64,000 nt of DNA from Nostocales cyanobacterium HT-58-2 (GTDB lineage: Bacteria; Cyanobacteriota; Cyanobacteriia; Cyanobacteriales; Nostocaceae), in the NCBI GenBank assembly GCA_002163975.1, contig CP019636.1, positions 3,917,001 through 3,981,000 on the forward strand, given 5' to 3'. Below the pieces are notes generated by a model, which did no database searches, was not told where the DNA came from, and saw nothing but the letters and a program-made list of their open reading frames with translations. Shown piece after piece: positions 7,989 to 17,737 of this stretch. The position numbers and the translations under genes were made by a program. Position 1 is the stretch's first letter; each line of letters opens with the position of its first letter.

Positions 7989-10961
7989 TCATATTACTTT
8001 CTGTGCTGGATACTGCTGTAACACCTGCTTGATATACTGCCCCGTATACGATCTAGAATTCTTTGCCACATCCTCTGGTGTACCAACAGCAATCACCTCT
8101 CCCCCTTTATCACCACCATCCGGTCCCAAATCTATTAACCAATCAGCACAACGAATCACATCTAAATTATGCTCAATCACTAAAATTGAATTGCCTTTAT
8201 CCACCAAACGTTGCAACACATCTAACAACTTGTGAACATCATAAAAAGATAAACCTGTCGTTGGTTCATCTATGAGATAAAGTGTCTTACCTGTCGCACG
8301 TCGCGAGAGTTCTGTTGCTAATTTCACCCGTTGCGCTTCACCACCAGATAAAGTCGTTGCTGGTTGTCCAAGTTGAATATATCCCAACCCAACATCAACC
8401 AAAGTTTGCAATTTACTCACAGCTTTAGGAATGTTTGCACAAAACTCCAAAGCTTCCTCAACTGTCATATTGAGAACATCAGAAATAGACTTATCTTTGT
8501 ATTTCACCTGCAAAGTTTCGCGGTTGTATCTTGCACCTTTGCAAACTTCGCATTGTACATAAACATCCGGTAAAAAGTTCATTTCAATGATGTTCACACC
8601 CTGACCACTGCAAGCTTCACAACGTCCACCTTTGACATTGAAAGAAAATTGCCCCGGTTTATAACCCCTTGCTTTTGCTTCAATTGTTGCTGAAAACACT
8701 TCGCGAATCACATCAAAAACCCCTGTGTAAGTCGCTGGGTTAGAACGCGGTGTTCTGCCAATAGGTGATTGGTCAATGACAATTGCCTTATCAATAGTAT
8801 CCAATCCCTCAATTGCATCTATTTCTTTTGGAAAAGGAACTTTGCGCGTCAATTGATGTTGCAGTGCTGGGTAGAGTAATTCATTAATTAAGGTAGACTT
8901 ACCAGAACCAGAAACACCAGTGACAGCCACAAGCTTACCTAAAGGTATTTCCACATTTATATTCTTGAGGTTATTACGACGGGCATTTTTCATAACCAAA
9001 CCTCGCCCATTTCCGTCCCGACGTTCAGATGGAGTTGTAATCACCCGCCGTCCTGACAAATACGCACCCGTGAGTGACTCTTCCGACTCCAGCAACGCTT
9101 GCAAATCACCTTGGGCGACAATATTTCCGCCATGAATACCCGCATGAGGACCAATATCAACAATGTAGTCAGCAGCACGAATGGTTTCTTCATCATGCTC
9201 AACCACAATCAACGTATTCCCCAAATCCCTTAACTTTGTTAAAGTTTTTAGCAACCGCCCATTGTCTCGTTGATGCAATCCAATACTCGGTTCATCCAAA
9301 ACGTATAAAACCCCAGTCAATCCAGAACCAATCTGAGTTGCTAGACGAATTCGTTGCGCTTCCCCACCCGAAAGTGTCATTGCTGGACGGTCAAGGGTCA
9401 AGTAATCTAACCCTACATCCAACAAAAACTGCAATCGCGCTCTAATTTCTCTGAGTACCAAATCCGCAATTTGCAACTGACGTTGACTCAACTCTAATTT
9501 ATCAACCCTCTCCCGACACTCCCGAATTGAGCTGCCCGTTAGATCCAAAATTCGATACTGTCCCAACTGTACCGCTAACGCCTCTGGTTTCAACCGCTTC
9601 CCTTCGCACACGGGACATGGCTGGTCAATCAAATACTGCTCTAACTTTTGCTTAATTAACTCCGAACCACCGTCATACTGCCTTTGCAACATAGGAAGCA
9701 CCCCTTTAAATCCTTCTTTTTGCTTCCTTTGTGTCTTCGTGGTTTGTTCCTCTTCCTCTCCATACAAAATCGACTTTTGCTGTTCCTCACTCAACCGATA
9801 CCACAGCGTCTGCAACTCAAACCCGAACTCTTGCCCCAACTTATACAACAACTCCAGATAATAAGAATTTTCCTTATCTGACCAAGGAGCGATCGCAGAA
9901 TATACAGGTGCTTTCGGATCAGGTACCACCAACTCAGGCGAAAACCTTCTTAAAGTTCCAAGCCCGTGACAGTGAGGACAAGCACCATAAGGAGAATTAA
10001 ACGAAAATAGGCGCGGCGATAATTCCTCCATCACCGCCCCGTGTTCCGGACAAGCGAAGTTCTCGGAAAAGACCAATTCTGATGGGAATTCTTGATTATC
10101 TGTATCCTTTATAATATCAATAACCGCAATTCCACTAGATTGTTTTAAACAAGTGGCAAGTGAATCGACTAAACGCTCCTGAATACCAGGCTTTTTCACA
10201 AGGCGGTCAATAACCACTTCAATCGTGTGAGTAAAATTTTTATCTAATTCAATAGAGTCAGAAAGTTCTCGCACCTCACCATCCACCCGGACACGAACAA
10301 AACCTTGAGAGGCTAAACTAGATAACAGCTTAGTGTGAGTCCCTTTTTTCCCCCGGACAACAGGTGCAAGAATTTGAAAACGAGTGCGGTCAGGAAGTTC
10401 CAGAATGCGATCGCACATCTGGTCTATTGTCTGAGGGGCAATACAGCGATCACATATCGGACAATGAGGTTCACCTGCCCGTCCAAACAACAACCGCAGA
10501 TAGTCATAAATCTCTGTCACCGTCCCGACTGTAGAACGCGGGTTATGAGACGTTGACTTTTGGTCAATAGATATCGCTGGACTTAAACCCTCTATCGCCT
10601 CTACATCAGGTTTTTCCACCTGTCCTAAAAATTGCCGTGCGTAAGCACTGAGAGATTCAACGTAGCGACGTTGACCTTCGGCGAAGATAGTATCAAATGC
10701 TAGGGAAGATTTGCCAGAACCAGAAACACCAGTAAAGACAATCAGGCGATCGCGCGGCAGTTCCAAATCAATATTCTTGAGATTATGCTGCCTAGCACCT
10801 CGAATGCGGATCGTATTTTGGCTGTTGCTGGAGTTCGGAAGATGTCCATTTAAAGATACGGCTATCTGCTGGCTATTTGACATATCAGTGGGCTGGGAGA
10901 AAGCAGCGGGGGCGAAACAGTTCTTAATATTATCATTGTCACCTTTATCATGGTAGAACAA
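7989..10961 (-). CDS. uvrA: Excinuclease ABC subunit A
   Basis: Up to 990 residues. Two ABC ATPase halves each have a Walker A (VTGVSGSGKS type) and a signature LSGGEAQR followed by DEPSIGLHQRD or DEPTTGLS. Zinc-binding Cys pairs are CPICDRC and CEACSGQG...CEVCKG. UvrA dimers find bulky DNA lesions and load UvrB in nucleotide excision repair. The start is uncertain: ATG 10883 (MSNSQQIAVS) is closer to the usual family length than ATG 10961. An in-frame dispersed repeat adds about 15 residues (EEQTTKTQRKQKEG) in the first half. Confidence 0.96.
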   Translation of the reverse strand: MFYHDKGDNDNIKNCFAPAAFSQPTDMSNSQQIAVSLNGHLPNSSNSQNTIRIRGARQHNLKNIDLELPRDRLIVFTGVSGSGKSSLAFDTIFAEGQRRYVESLSAYARQFLGQVEKPDVEAIEGLSPAISIDQKSTSHNPRSTVGTVTEIYDYLRLLFGRAGEPHCPICDRCIAPQTIDQMCDRILELPDRTRFQILAPVVRGKKGTHTKLLSSLASQGFVRVRVDGEVRELSDSIELDKNFTHTIEVVIDRLVKKPGIQERLVDSLATCLKQSSGIAVIDIIKDTDNQEFPSELVFSENFACPEHGAVMEELSPRLFSFNSPYGACPHCHGLGTLRRFSPELVVPDPKAPVYSAIAPWSDKENSYYLELLYKLGQEFGFELQTLWYRLSEEQQKSILYGEEEEQTTKTQRKQKEGFKGVLPMLQRQYDGGSELIKQKLEQYLIDQPCPVCEGKRLKPEALAVQLGQYRILDLTGSSIRECRERVDKLELSQRQLQIADLVLREIRARLQFLLDVGLDYLTLDRPAMTLSGGEAQRIRLATQIGSGLTGVLYVLDEPSIGLHQRDNGRLLKTLTKLRDLGNTLIVVEHDEETIRAADYIVDIGPHAGIHGGNIVAQGDLQALLESEESLTGAYLSGRRVITTPSERRDGNGRGLVMKNARRNNLKNINVEIPLGKLVAVTGVSGSGKSTLINELLYPALQHQLTRKVPFPKEIDAIEGLDTIDKAIVIDQSPIGRTPRSNPATYTGVFDVIREVFSATIEAKARGYKPGQFSFNVKGGRCEACSGQGVNIIEMNFLPDVYVQCEVCKGARYNRETLQVKYKDKSISDVLNMTVEEALEFCANIPKAVSKLQTLVDVGLGYIQLGQPATTLSGGEAQRVKLATELSRRATGKTLYLIDEPTTGLSFYDVHKLLDVLQRLVDKGNSILVIEHNLDVIRCADWLIDLGPDGGDKGGEVIAVGTPEDVAKNSRSYTGQYIKQVLQQYPAQKVI
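9714..9762. repeat. Dispersed repeat inside uvrA, in frame
   Basis: The coding strand reads ACCACGAAGACACAAAGGAA, a motif scattered through many cyanobacterial genomes, mostly between genes. Here it encodes a Thr/Lys/Gln-rich stretch without breaking UvrA, next to the acidic EEEE segment. Its recognition as a dispersed repeat is from memory of cyanobacterial genomes. Confidence 0.5.
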
Positions 10962-11075
10962 TCGTACTGTTTCAGTGGCGATCTGCTGAAAGCAGTATTT
11001 TGCGATCGCTATTTAGATTTGATATGGCACTTGGGATGGTGTGGAAAACTATAGATATTGTGATAAAGCTCTCAA

Positions 11076-12521
11076 GTGACATCCTCCCAGCACTGACTCG
11101 GAGTACCGAGTACAGTGGGGGCTTCCCAAGAATCACTTCTTAGTCTTTCCTGCTTCACGGGTCGTGCCTAGACTTGCGTCCCCGGACAACGATACCTCCA
11201 CAGGCAGCTTGACCGTGTGTCCCACGGCTGCAAGACCCCTCTGTTCCACCACCATTGCAGCAGCAACATCGCGGTCTGTTGTATATCCACATTCATGACA
11301 AACATGAACACGCTCACACAATTTTTTCTTCCCGGTATGAGTTCCACATTGAGGACAGGTTTGACTAGTCCCATTGGGGTTCACCTTGGCGAAGTACACT
11401 CCACGCTTCCAACAAACCCAAGAAAGGATTTCCAGAAAGCTACCCCAAGCAGCGTCCAAGCAATGTTTTGCCAGCATTCCTCGACTGGTTGCTTTAAGGT
11501 TCAAATCCTCGGCAAAGACCATACCAACACCGTTGCACAAAGAGTGTGCTGTTAGATAGTGAAACTGTTTGCGCGTGTCATAAATGCGTTCATGCAATCT
11601 ACGTATCTTGTGCTGCGCTTTTCGGTAATTGGCAGAGCCTTTGGTCTTGTTTTTCAACTTGCGTTGCAGCCATCTAAGCTCGCGTTGCAAAGAGTTGAAA
11701 AACTGGGGTCTTTCTACCAACCGTCCATCACAGACAGCCAAGAATTTTTCCAACCCAACATCAATACCAATGGAATTACCATTTGGCATAACATCAGGTA
11801 CGGAAACACCAGATTCCAAAATCAATTGAGCGTACCATCCCGATGCTTTGCTGACAACTCTAACCTGCTTGACGACAAACCCGTCTGGAACTGGACGATG
11901 CAAGTTGATTGGCATTGCCCCAATCTTAGGCAGTTTAATCTGAAAACCCGTAACGGGGTTGGATTTGAACTGCGGGAACACAAAAGAACGATACTGACCA
12001 AATTTCTTGAATCTGGGAAAACCAAAACCGCGTCCTATCATAAACTTAAATGCCCGGTCAAGTCTCTTCAATGCATCTTGCAATACCTGAGACTGAACGT
12101 CTTGAAGTTCTGGATTATCCTTTTTGACTGGTGTCAGTGCGTTTTGTTGTTTGTAATAGTCAGGGTATGGCGTGTCACCCGGGATAATGTATTCGGAGCG
12201 AATAGAGCAAGCATTGACAGCACATTTACGCGAAGCAATCCAGTCTTTGCGTTCCCGCAGTGCGTAGTTATACACTTTGCGACACGATTCCATCCAAGCA
12301 AGCATTCTTGCTTCTTGAACGGCATCTGGATAAATTCGGTAGCTGTAAGTCAGACTCAACATTTTTCGACCTCCTTACATATTCTAACAGACTGCGCTTA
12401 TCTGTTAGAAGTTTCTGGAGATAAGAAAAAGACAGTACGTCGAGTACTGCCTTTTTCTATGAGGGGTCCATGTATCCCACCACTGATTCGGAGTACCGAA
12501 TACAGTGGGGGACTTATCGCC
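11076..12521 (-). mobile_element. IS605-type TnpB element 1 (no tnpA)
   Basis: The element has only tnpB. The 3' end (right end and omega-RNA terminus) reads GAAGCCC...hairpin...GGGAGGATGTCAC on the minus strand. The 5' end carries a matching hairpin, TAAGTCCC...GGGATACATGG. The two stems are nearly identical and covary: ACTCGG...CCGAGT at the 3' end against ATTCGG...CCGAAT at the 5' end. Inside the left end are a second hairpin (GGCAGTAC...GTACTGTC, about 12433-12460) and a 9-bp inverted repeat (TCTAACAGA...TCTGTTAGA, 12382-12409). Mobility would need a TnpA from elsewhere. Confidence 0.8.
11133..12362 (-). CDS. tnpB: TnpB, RNA-guided endonuclease of IS200/IS605 family
   Basis: 409 residues. 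RuvC residues appear intact: Asp in GIDVGLEKFLAV, Glu in VFAEDLNLKAT and Asp in TTDRDVAAAM. The zinc finger is CPQCG...CHECG. TnpB is a Cas12 ancestor that cuts DNA with an omega-RNA made from the transposon right end, which helps keep the element at its site. A strong ribosome-binding site (AAGGAGG) precedes the ATG. The reading frame is complete and the active-site residues are present, so it is probably functional. Confidence 0.92.
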   Translation of the reverse strand: MLSLTYSYRIYPDAVQEARMLAWMESCRKVYNYALRERKDWIASRKCAVNACSIRSEYIIPGDTPYPDYYKQQNALTPVKKDNPELQDVQSQVLQDALKRLDRAFKFMIGRGFGFPRFKKFGQYRSFVFPQFKSNPVTGFQIKLPKIGAMPINLHRPVPDGFVVKQVRVVSKASGWYAQLILESGVSVPDVMPNGNSIGIDVGLEKFLAVCDGRLVERPQFFNSLQRELRWLQRKLKNKTKGSANYRKAQHKIRRLHERIYDTRKQFHYLTAHSLCNGVGMVFAEDLNLKATSRGMLAKHCLDAAWGSFLEILSWVCWKRGVYFAKVNPNGTSQTCPQCGTHTGKKKLCERVHVCHECGYTTDRDVAAAMVVEQRGLAAVGHTVKLPVEVSLSGDASLGTTREAGKTKK

Positions 12522-12548
12522 CCTCAAACTCCCCGCAAGTTAACCATG

Positions 12549-12695
12549 TCAGTTTTCGAGCGGCAAAAATGTTGCTATTGGTAGTGCAACTAATGGGAAA
12601 CTCGCAATCAGTTTGCCATCAGCTGTAATAAGAGGTACTCCCAACTGCTGTGCCAAGACAACATATTCACAGTCATAGAGAGACTGGGCATGAGG
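12549..12695 (-). pseudogene. Truncated PIN-domain (VapC-like) fragment
   Basis: Only the C-terminal ~48 codons of a PIN ribonuclease remain. The frame reads SLYDCEYVVLAQQLGVPLIT, then ADGKLIASFP, a typical PIN end with the conserved acidic residues. It is cut on its 5' side, where it overlaps the end of the hemagglutinin gene in another frame. No antitoxin gene is adjacent. Confidence 0.7.
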
Positions 12696-15600
12696 CAGAA
12701 GTCATGAAAGAATTGGGTACACCACCAGATGCTCTCGCCACAAGAGCAATTTGACCATCCGTAGTTCTTACCCATCCTTGCGCTTCGATAATAGTCTCTT
12801 CCCTTTCCTCAATATCCAAACTTTTGGTTTCTCCTTCTGTCCGTGCGTTCGTGGAACTTTCCCCATCCAATGTTGCCAGTCCAACTAAGTTGATAGTACC
12901 TGTCATTGGCTCGAAAGGACTCGGAGACAAACTGCCGCGTCCGGTAATGATAAATTCTCCTAGAGGTTTGGCATTTGGACCTTTAGGACACACTTGAGCA
13001 ATTTGAGTACTAGCATCAATGACAGAGGAGGGAAGTTCGATGATTCCCTGAGTGCGTTGAAGTTCGGGTTGATTGATGTTAATTTGTCCTTGCACTCCTA
13101 ATTCCGAACTCGCAGTAATTTCACTTAGGTCTGTCGGGAAGGAAGCGAGCACAATTCCAAATAATCCTTCGGTGTTGATGGTGAGGTTACCACCCTTGCC
13201 TTTAAAAGCATTGGCACGGATGTCACTGTTTTCTTTGGCGACAGCAGCGATCGCTCTGGCATTAATGGCAATGTTACCACCGTTCCCCGCACCTTGGTTA
13301 AAACCTGCGGTTGCAGAAACCGTACCACCACGCCGCAGCAGCAGTAAATCAGTGTTGAGTGTAATGTTCCCACCGTCAGCGGCAAAAGATTCTGCATTGA
13401 TTGTGCCTTGGTCTTTCACACTGATGCGTGGTGAGTTCACAGTAAGGTTTCCTGCTTTGCCCTGATCGCGACTGAGAACGGACAAAGAACTGGGACGACC
13501 ATCTCTATTAGAAAATCCTGTTATTTCTACAGAATCTTTAACATTTATGACTAGATTTCCGTTACTTCCGGTACCTTCTACTGCAGTTGCTGCCGCCACA
13601 AAACCACCGCCACGAACAATTAAACGTCTGGCGTTCAAGGTTAAATCGCCCGCATCACCAGAACTCTTTGTAGATGTAGTGATAGCACTTCTAGACGCAT
13701 CATTTGCAGAACTACCGACAACCTCTACCAAATTGGAGGCATCAACAGTTAGATAACCCCCCTTGCCTGCACCAAATGTACCAGTACCTACTTGTGCCCC
13801 ATCTTTAACAAGCAAGGAATCAGTTTTAATGATCAAATTGCCTGCATCCCCTGTTGAGTTTCGTTCTGTGGAAGTAAATATGCCACTGGGAAATTGCTCA
13901 TCAGCAGTTGTACCAGTAAGTTGTATATCTTGAGCCTCAACAATCAACGAACCCCCTTTGCCCGGACCAAATGTAGCAGTTAATACTTGTGCCCCATCTT
14001 TGACAAGCAAGGAATCAGTTTTAATTGTCAAATTGCCTGCATCCCCTGTTGCGTTTCGGTCTGCGGAAGCAAATATGCCACTAGCTAAGCCACTACCACC
14101 GATCAGTTGCACGTCTTGAGCCTGAACAGTCAACGAACCCCCCTTACCCCTACCAAATGTAATAGCAGCTACTTGTGACCCCTCTTTTACAAGCAAGGAA
14201 TTAGTTTTAATTGTCAAATTGCCTGCGTCTCCTGTTGAGTTTGGTTGTGAGGAAGTCCCTAAGATACTACGACCAACCAGTTGTATGTCTTGAGCCTGAA
14301 CAGTCAACGAACCCCCCTTACCCGCACCAGATGTACCAGCTGTTACTAGTGCCCCATCTACAAGCAAGGAATTAGTTTTAATTGTCAAATTGCCTGCATC
14401 CCCTGTTGAGTTTTGTTCTGCGGAAGCAAATAAGCCACTGGGAAATTGAGCACCAGCGCCTGTACCAGTAAGTTGTATATCTTGAGCATCAATAGTTAAA
14501 GAACCCCCCTTACCTGCACCAAATGTAGCAGTACCTACTTGTGAAATACCCTGAAGTTGCAACTTGCTAGTTCTAATATTGACATCACCTCCCTGCCCTT
14601 TTGCTTCTTGTAATACAGCATTGAAAATCCGAATCATATTGTTAAGATTTACCGCGGCTGTTGCATTGATATCGATATTTCCTGCCTGACTACTATCAGA
14701 ACCCATCCCACTCTCTATTCCTGCATACAGGGCACTTCCTCCTGTCATCTCTAAAGTCCGAGCATTTACCGCGATACTTCCACCCTCGCCTGCAGTCACA
14801 TCTACTTGAGCACCATTGCTTAGGGAAACATCACTTCTTTCTACACCATTGGGAAAACTCAAACTCAGATTCTGAGCATCTTCATTCAATCCCACTGTTC
14901 CCGCACCTGCCAAACCACCTAACTCGACTCGTCCACCAAAAGCATATAAATTTCCGCTATCAATTTGGATGTCACCGCCTACCAACAGCAAGCTCTTCCC
15001 ATCTGGTACGCGCAAACCCTGGGCAATAAAACTAGAAGATGGATTTAACCCGGAAGGCGCAACGGAGTTATTGACAATTGCACTCCTTGTAATCTGGTTA
15101 AATAACAATGCATCAGGCTTGATAGTTAACAAGGGTGGTGCTTCGGGATTGGTAGCGCTGAAGTTTCCCATCTCTCCAAAGCGAACTGCATTTGCTGTTG
15201 TGGCGACAAACGAACCACCTACATCCAATCTGGCATTAGGACCGAACACAATCCCATTGGGGTTAATTAAGAAGAGATTGGCACTACCTTCGGTTCCCAA
15301 AGTTCCCAAAATATTGGAAGCTTGACCGCCAGTCACTCGTGTCAAAATATTCTCAACTCCATTCGGGTTGGCGAAGTACACTCTTTGCCCATCGTTAATA
15401 TTGAATTGACTGAAGCTGTGAAAGAGATTGCTTCCCCGCCTAGCACCTCCTTCAATGCGTAGGCGTAGCCCGTCGTAGACATCGCCATTCGCTCCACTAA
15501 TCAAAATATTAGATCTGACGAGAGAACTTTCTGCTCCCAAGGTGTTATCTGGGGTAATCTGAGCACGAACGGATGTGCTTGTAAGTACTAGCGCACCACA

Positions 15601-15768
15601 GAACAGCAACAACTGAAGCCAGTTCTGTCTTCTCAAATTGGAATGACTGCGATCTTCTGAGTGGTGGTTTTGGAGATGCATGGGTGTGAGTCGGACTGGG
15701 ATGACGTATTGAAAGATATTTCTCCCTCCATTTAACTTATGCACAATTTGGGGGAAAGTGGAAGACAC
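12673..15768 (-). CDS. Two-partner-secretion exoprotein with filamentous-hemagglutinin N-terminal domain
   Basis: Up to 1031 residues. A signal peptide (WLQLLLFCGALVLTSTSVRAQ) ends near residue 70; MHLQNHHSED at residue 30 is a plausible alternative start. A TPS domain follows with FANPNGVENILTRV and NPNGIVFGPNARL. Residues of about 410-700 hold four to five repeats of 55-64 residues built on GKGGSLTVQAQDIQL and STGDAGNLTIKT, expected to form a beta-helix. The protein is exported through a TpsB-type pore, none of which lies in the window. The last codons (SASCPVSL) run into a broken vapC, so the natural C-terminus may have been altered. Confidence 0.85.
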   Translation of the reverse strand: MSSTFPQIVHKLNGGRNIFQYVIPVRLTPMHLQNHHSEDRSHSNLRRQNWLQLLLFCGALVLTSTSVRAQITPDNTLGAESSLVRSNILISGANGDVYDGLRLRIEGGARRGSNLFHSFSQFNINDGQRVYFANPNGVENILTRVTGGQASNILGTLGTEGSANLFLINPNGIVFGPNARLDVGGSFVATTANAVRFGEMGNFSATNPEAPPLLTIKPDALLFNQITRSAIVNNSVAPSGLNPSSSFIAQGLRVPDGKSLLLVGGDIQIDSGNLYAFGGRVELGGLAGAGTVGLNEDAQNLSLSFPNGVERSDVSLSNGAQVDVTAGEGGSIAVNARTLEMTGGSALYAGIESGMGSDSSQAGNIDINATAAVNLNNMIRIFNAVLQEAKGQGGDVNIRTSKLQLQGISQVGTATFGAGKGGSLTIDAQDIQLTGTGAGAQFPSGLFASAEQNSTGDAGNLTIKTNSLLVDGALVTAGTSGAGKGGSLTVQAQDIQLVGRSILGTSSQPNSTGDAGNLTIKTNSLLVKEGSQVAAITFGRGKGGSLTVQAQDVQLIGGSGLASGIFASADRNATGDAGNLTIKTDSLLVKDGAQVLTATFGPGKGGSLIVEAQDIQLTGTTADEQFPSGIFTSTERNSTGDAGNLIIKTDSLLVKDGAQVGTGTFGAGKGGYLTVDASNLVEVVGSSANDASRSAITTSTKSSGDAGDLTLNARRLIVRGGGFVAAATAVEGTGSNGNLVINVKDSVEITGFSNRDGRPSSLSVLSRDQGKAGNLTVNSPRISVKDQGTINAESFAADGGNITLNTDLLLLRRGGTVSATAGFNQGAGNGGNIAINARAIAAVAKENSDIRANAFKGKGGNLTINTEGLFGIVLASFPTDLSEITASSELGVQGQININQPELQRTQGIIELPSSVIDASTQIAQVCPKGPNAKPLGEFIITGRGSLSPSPFEPMTGTINLVGLATLDGESSTNARTEGETKSLDIEEREETIIEAQGWVRTTDGQIALVARASGGVPNSFMTSASCPVSL
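13740..14530. repeat. Internal tandem repeats of the hemagglutinin gene
   Basis: Four to five diverged units of about 165-190 bp. Each carries the coding pattern for GKGGSLTV, then QDIQLTG, then STGDAGNLTIKT, then LLVKDGAQV. Neighbouring units are more alike than distant ones, as expected from unequal crossing-over. Confidence 0.75.
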
Positions 15769-15855
15769 TGTCGCCGAATCAACGCAGATATATGGATAGT
15801 CTCGCGTGATGACTGACTGTTACGCTATATTTATTGATCGCATTGAAGAGGCATT

Positions 15856-16569
15856 TTGACTATGCTAGCCAGTGCAGCCGCTTATGAAATTACCTGGAAA
15901 AAGTTACCAGATGATTTTGTTTTAGACAACGAACCTGTGGATAACATTAATCAGCCAGTTTTGGCTGCGGCTTTAACAGAAAGCTTAGAACTTGCTGGAA
16001 GATTACCAGCCAGCGCCCTAACTATAACGAACTACGGCATCTGTGCCACTTTAAATAACAAAGTTGTAGTGAAAGCCCCTGATTGGGGATTTATACCTTT
16101 TATTAAAGTGCCACGTGAAGAGGTTAAGCGTAGTTATACTCCACAACTCCAAGGTGATTTTCCTGTCATTGTGATGGAATTCCTTTCGGATACTGAAGGT
16201 GGAGAGTACTCTAGTAAACCGACCTATCCACCCGGTAAATGGTTTTATTACGAGCAAGTTCTAAAAGTTCCCAACTACGCCATTTTTGAACCAGAAACGG
16301 GAGTCTTAGAAGTTTATCGGCTTGATAATTCACGACAGTATCAACTTCAGACACCAGATGAGAATAACCGTTACTGGATTGCAGAAATGAACCTGTTTCT
16401 AGGCATATGGCAAGGAAGCCGAGAAAATCGAACAGGGTATTGGTTGCGTTGGTGGGATGAACGTGGGGAACAATTACTCTGGGGTTCAGAGTTAGCAGAA
16501 CAGGAACGTCAGCGGGCAGAACGATTAGCAGCTCAACTGCGATCGCTAGGTGTAGAACCAGAAGCTTAA
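15856..16569 (+). CDS. Uma2-family (DUF820) PD-(D/E)XK-like protein
   Basis: 237 residues. The layout fits the Uma2 family that is expanded in cyanobacteria: APDWGFIPFIKV near residue 74, PVIVMEFLSDTEGGEYSSK with the acidic residue and Lys of the nuclease-like core, then YYEQVLKVPNYAIFEP and LEVYRL. A C-terminal tail AEQERQRAERLAAQLRSLG is a short coiled coil, also common in the family. Biochemical function is unproven. It is a single gene with a terminator-like hairpin right after the stop. Confidence 0.85.
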   Translation: MTMLASAAAYEITWKKLPDDFVLDNEPVDNINQPVLAAALTESLELAGRLPASALTITNYGICATLNNKVVVKAPDWGFIPFIKVPREEVKRSYTPQLQGDFPVIVMEFLSDTEGGEYSSKPTYPPGKWFYYEQVLKVPNYAIFEPETGVLEVYRLDNSRQYQLQTPDENNRYWIAEMNLFLGIWQGSRENRTGYWLRWWDERGEQLLWGSELAEQERQRAERLAAQLRSLGVEPEA

Positions 16570-16592
16570 ACCTGGCTTGCAGAAACAGGTTT
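16568..16592 (+). terminator. Terminator-like hairpin after the Uma2 gene
   Basis: AAACCTG and CAGGTTT form a 7-bp stem around an 11-nt loop and are followed by a T-rich run (CTTGCTTT). It overlaps the stop codon region. Confidence 0.5.
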
Positions 16593-16606
16593 CTTGCTTT
16601 AATCTA

Positions 16607-16808
16607 ATATTTGTACCCAGAGATAGAGACAAGCGCTCCATCCCACAAAGAAAATAGAGCGCCCAGAAACATCACATCTTTTCTCTTATAAAAAATAAAA
16701 AAAGATTTAGCCTCCTTCCTCCTATAGAAGTGAGGCTTATTATCTGAGTGGGATATTTATACCCGGAGATAGAGACAAGCGCTCCATCCCACAAAGAAAA
16801 TAGAGCGC
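16607..16808. repeat. 56-bp direct duplication (16607-16662 and 16753-16808)
   Basis: Two 56-nt copies differ at only two positions. Each ends in AAAATAGAGCGC and contains GCGCTC...GAGCGC, which could fold into a small hairpin. Both copies are followed by an ACATCACAT segment. The copies lie between two converging genes. Their near identity suggests a recent duplication. Confidence 0.85.
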
Positions 16809-16831
16809 TGACTTTAAACATCACATATTTT

Positions 16832-17737
16832 TTACAAACCGGACGCCTGTAAAGATGATAACCAGTCCACAATTTGCTGATTTACCACATCTGGCACTTC
16901 ATCATGGGGACAATGACCAGCACCTGGAATTGGGATAATTTGGATATCTTTCCCATTCTCCCGTGCATTGTCGTAAATTTTTGCCCCAGTGATTGGTGTC
17001 CAAGGGTCATCAGCACCCCAGATAACCAATAACGGGCGTTCAACCTTGGGCAAGAGTTCTGTTGGAGAAGGACCAGGAGGTGCTGTGAGGATAGAGGCAA
17101 AAACTTGTTGCGCTCCTGGATCACAAGAAGGAGTATAAAGTAACTCTACCAATTCATCGGTGACTGCTTCTCGGTTACGATATACCTGGTACAGGGTACG
17201 GCGAATTTGAGCTTTTTGACGGACACGGTTGAAGACCAATGCTCCCGTAATGCGCGATCGCACCAATCTGTTAAAAGCTCCCATTGCAATGCGTAACGGT
17301 GGATTGAGTTCGTGCGGTCGATGGCTTAACCCACCCGCACAGTTAATCAAAACCCCACCAGCAGCTATTTCTGGATGTTCCGCTACCACCATTAAGCTCA
17401 AAAGTGCGCCAATGGAGTTACCTACAAATACGGCTCTTTCTTGAATGTGTGCTGTCCAAAAATCCTTGAGCAGTTCCACCCAAACTTCCACAGTGTAATT
17501 TAACGGTGGCTTATCAGAACCACCAAACCCCAAAAGGTCAAGAGCAAAGACGCGATAGCCAGCGGCTGCTAAAACAGGGATATTTTTCCGCCAATGTCCA
17601 ATAGAAGCACCAAAACCATGAACCAGTACAAGAGGACGTCCAGTACCCATGACGGTGTACTGAATTTTGTAACCCTGCCAAGTCCAAAAGAGTTGTTCAA
17701 AGCTGGTTGTTTGTTGCTGCTGCGTTGTGACAGTCAT
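16832..17737 (-). CDS. Alpha/beta hydrolase
   Basis: 301 residues. LVLVHGFGASIGHWRKN forms the oxyanion-hole HGFG region, VGNSIGALLS is the nucleophile elbow with Ser, and the catalytic His lies in IPGAGHCPHDE near the C-terminus. Asp in WGADDPWTPI completes the triad. It is a cytosolic hydrolase or haloperoxidase-like enzyme; the substrate cannot be told. It is a single gene. An 18-bp perfect palindrome lies about 40 bp upstream of its ATG. Confidence 0.88.
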   Translation of the reverse strand: MTVTTQQQQTTSFEQLFWTWQGYKIQYTVMGTGRPLVLVHGFGASIGHWRKNIPVLAAAGYRVFALDLLGFGGSDKPPLNYTVEVWVELLKDFWTAHIQERAVFVGNSIGALLSLMVVAEHPEIAAGGVLINCAGGLSHRPHELNPPLRIAMGAFNRLVRSRITGALVFNRVRQKAQIRRTLYQVYRNREAVTDELVELLYTPSCDPGAQQVFASILTAPPGPSPTELLPKVERPLLVIWGADDPWTPITGAKIYDNARENGKDIQIIPIPGAGHCPHDEVPDVVNQQIVDWLSSLQASGL

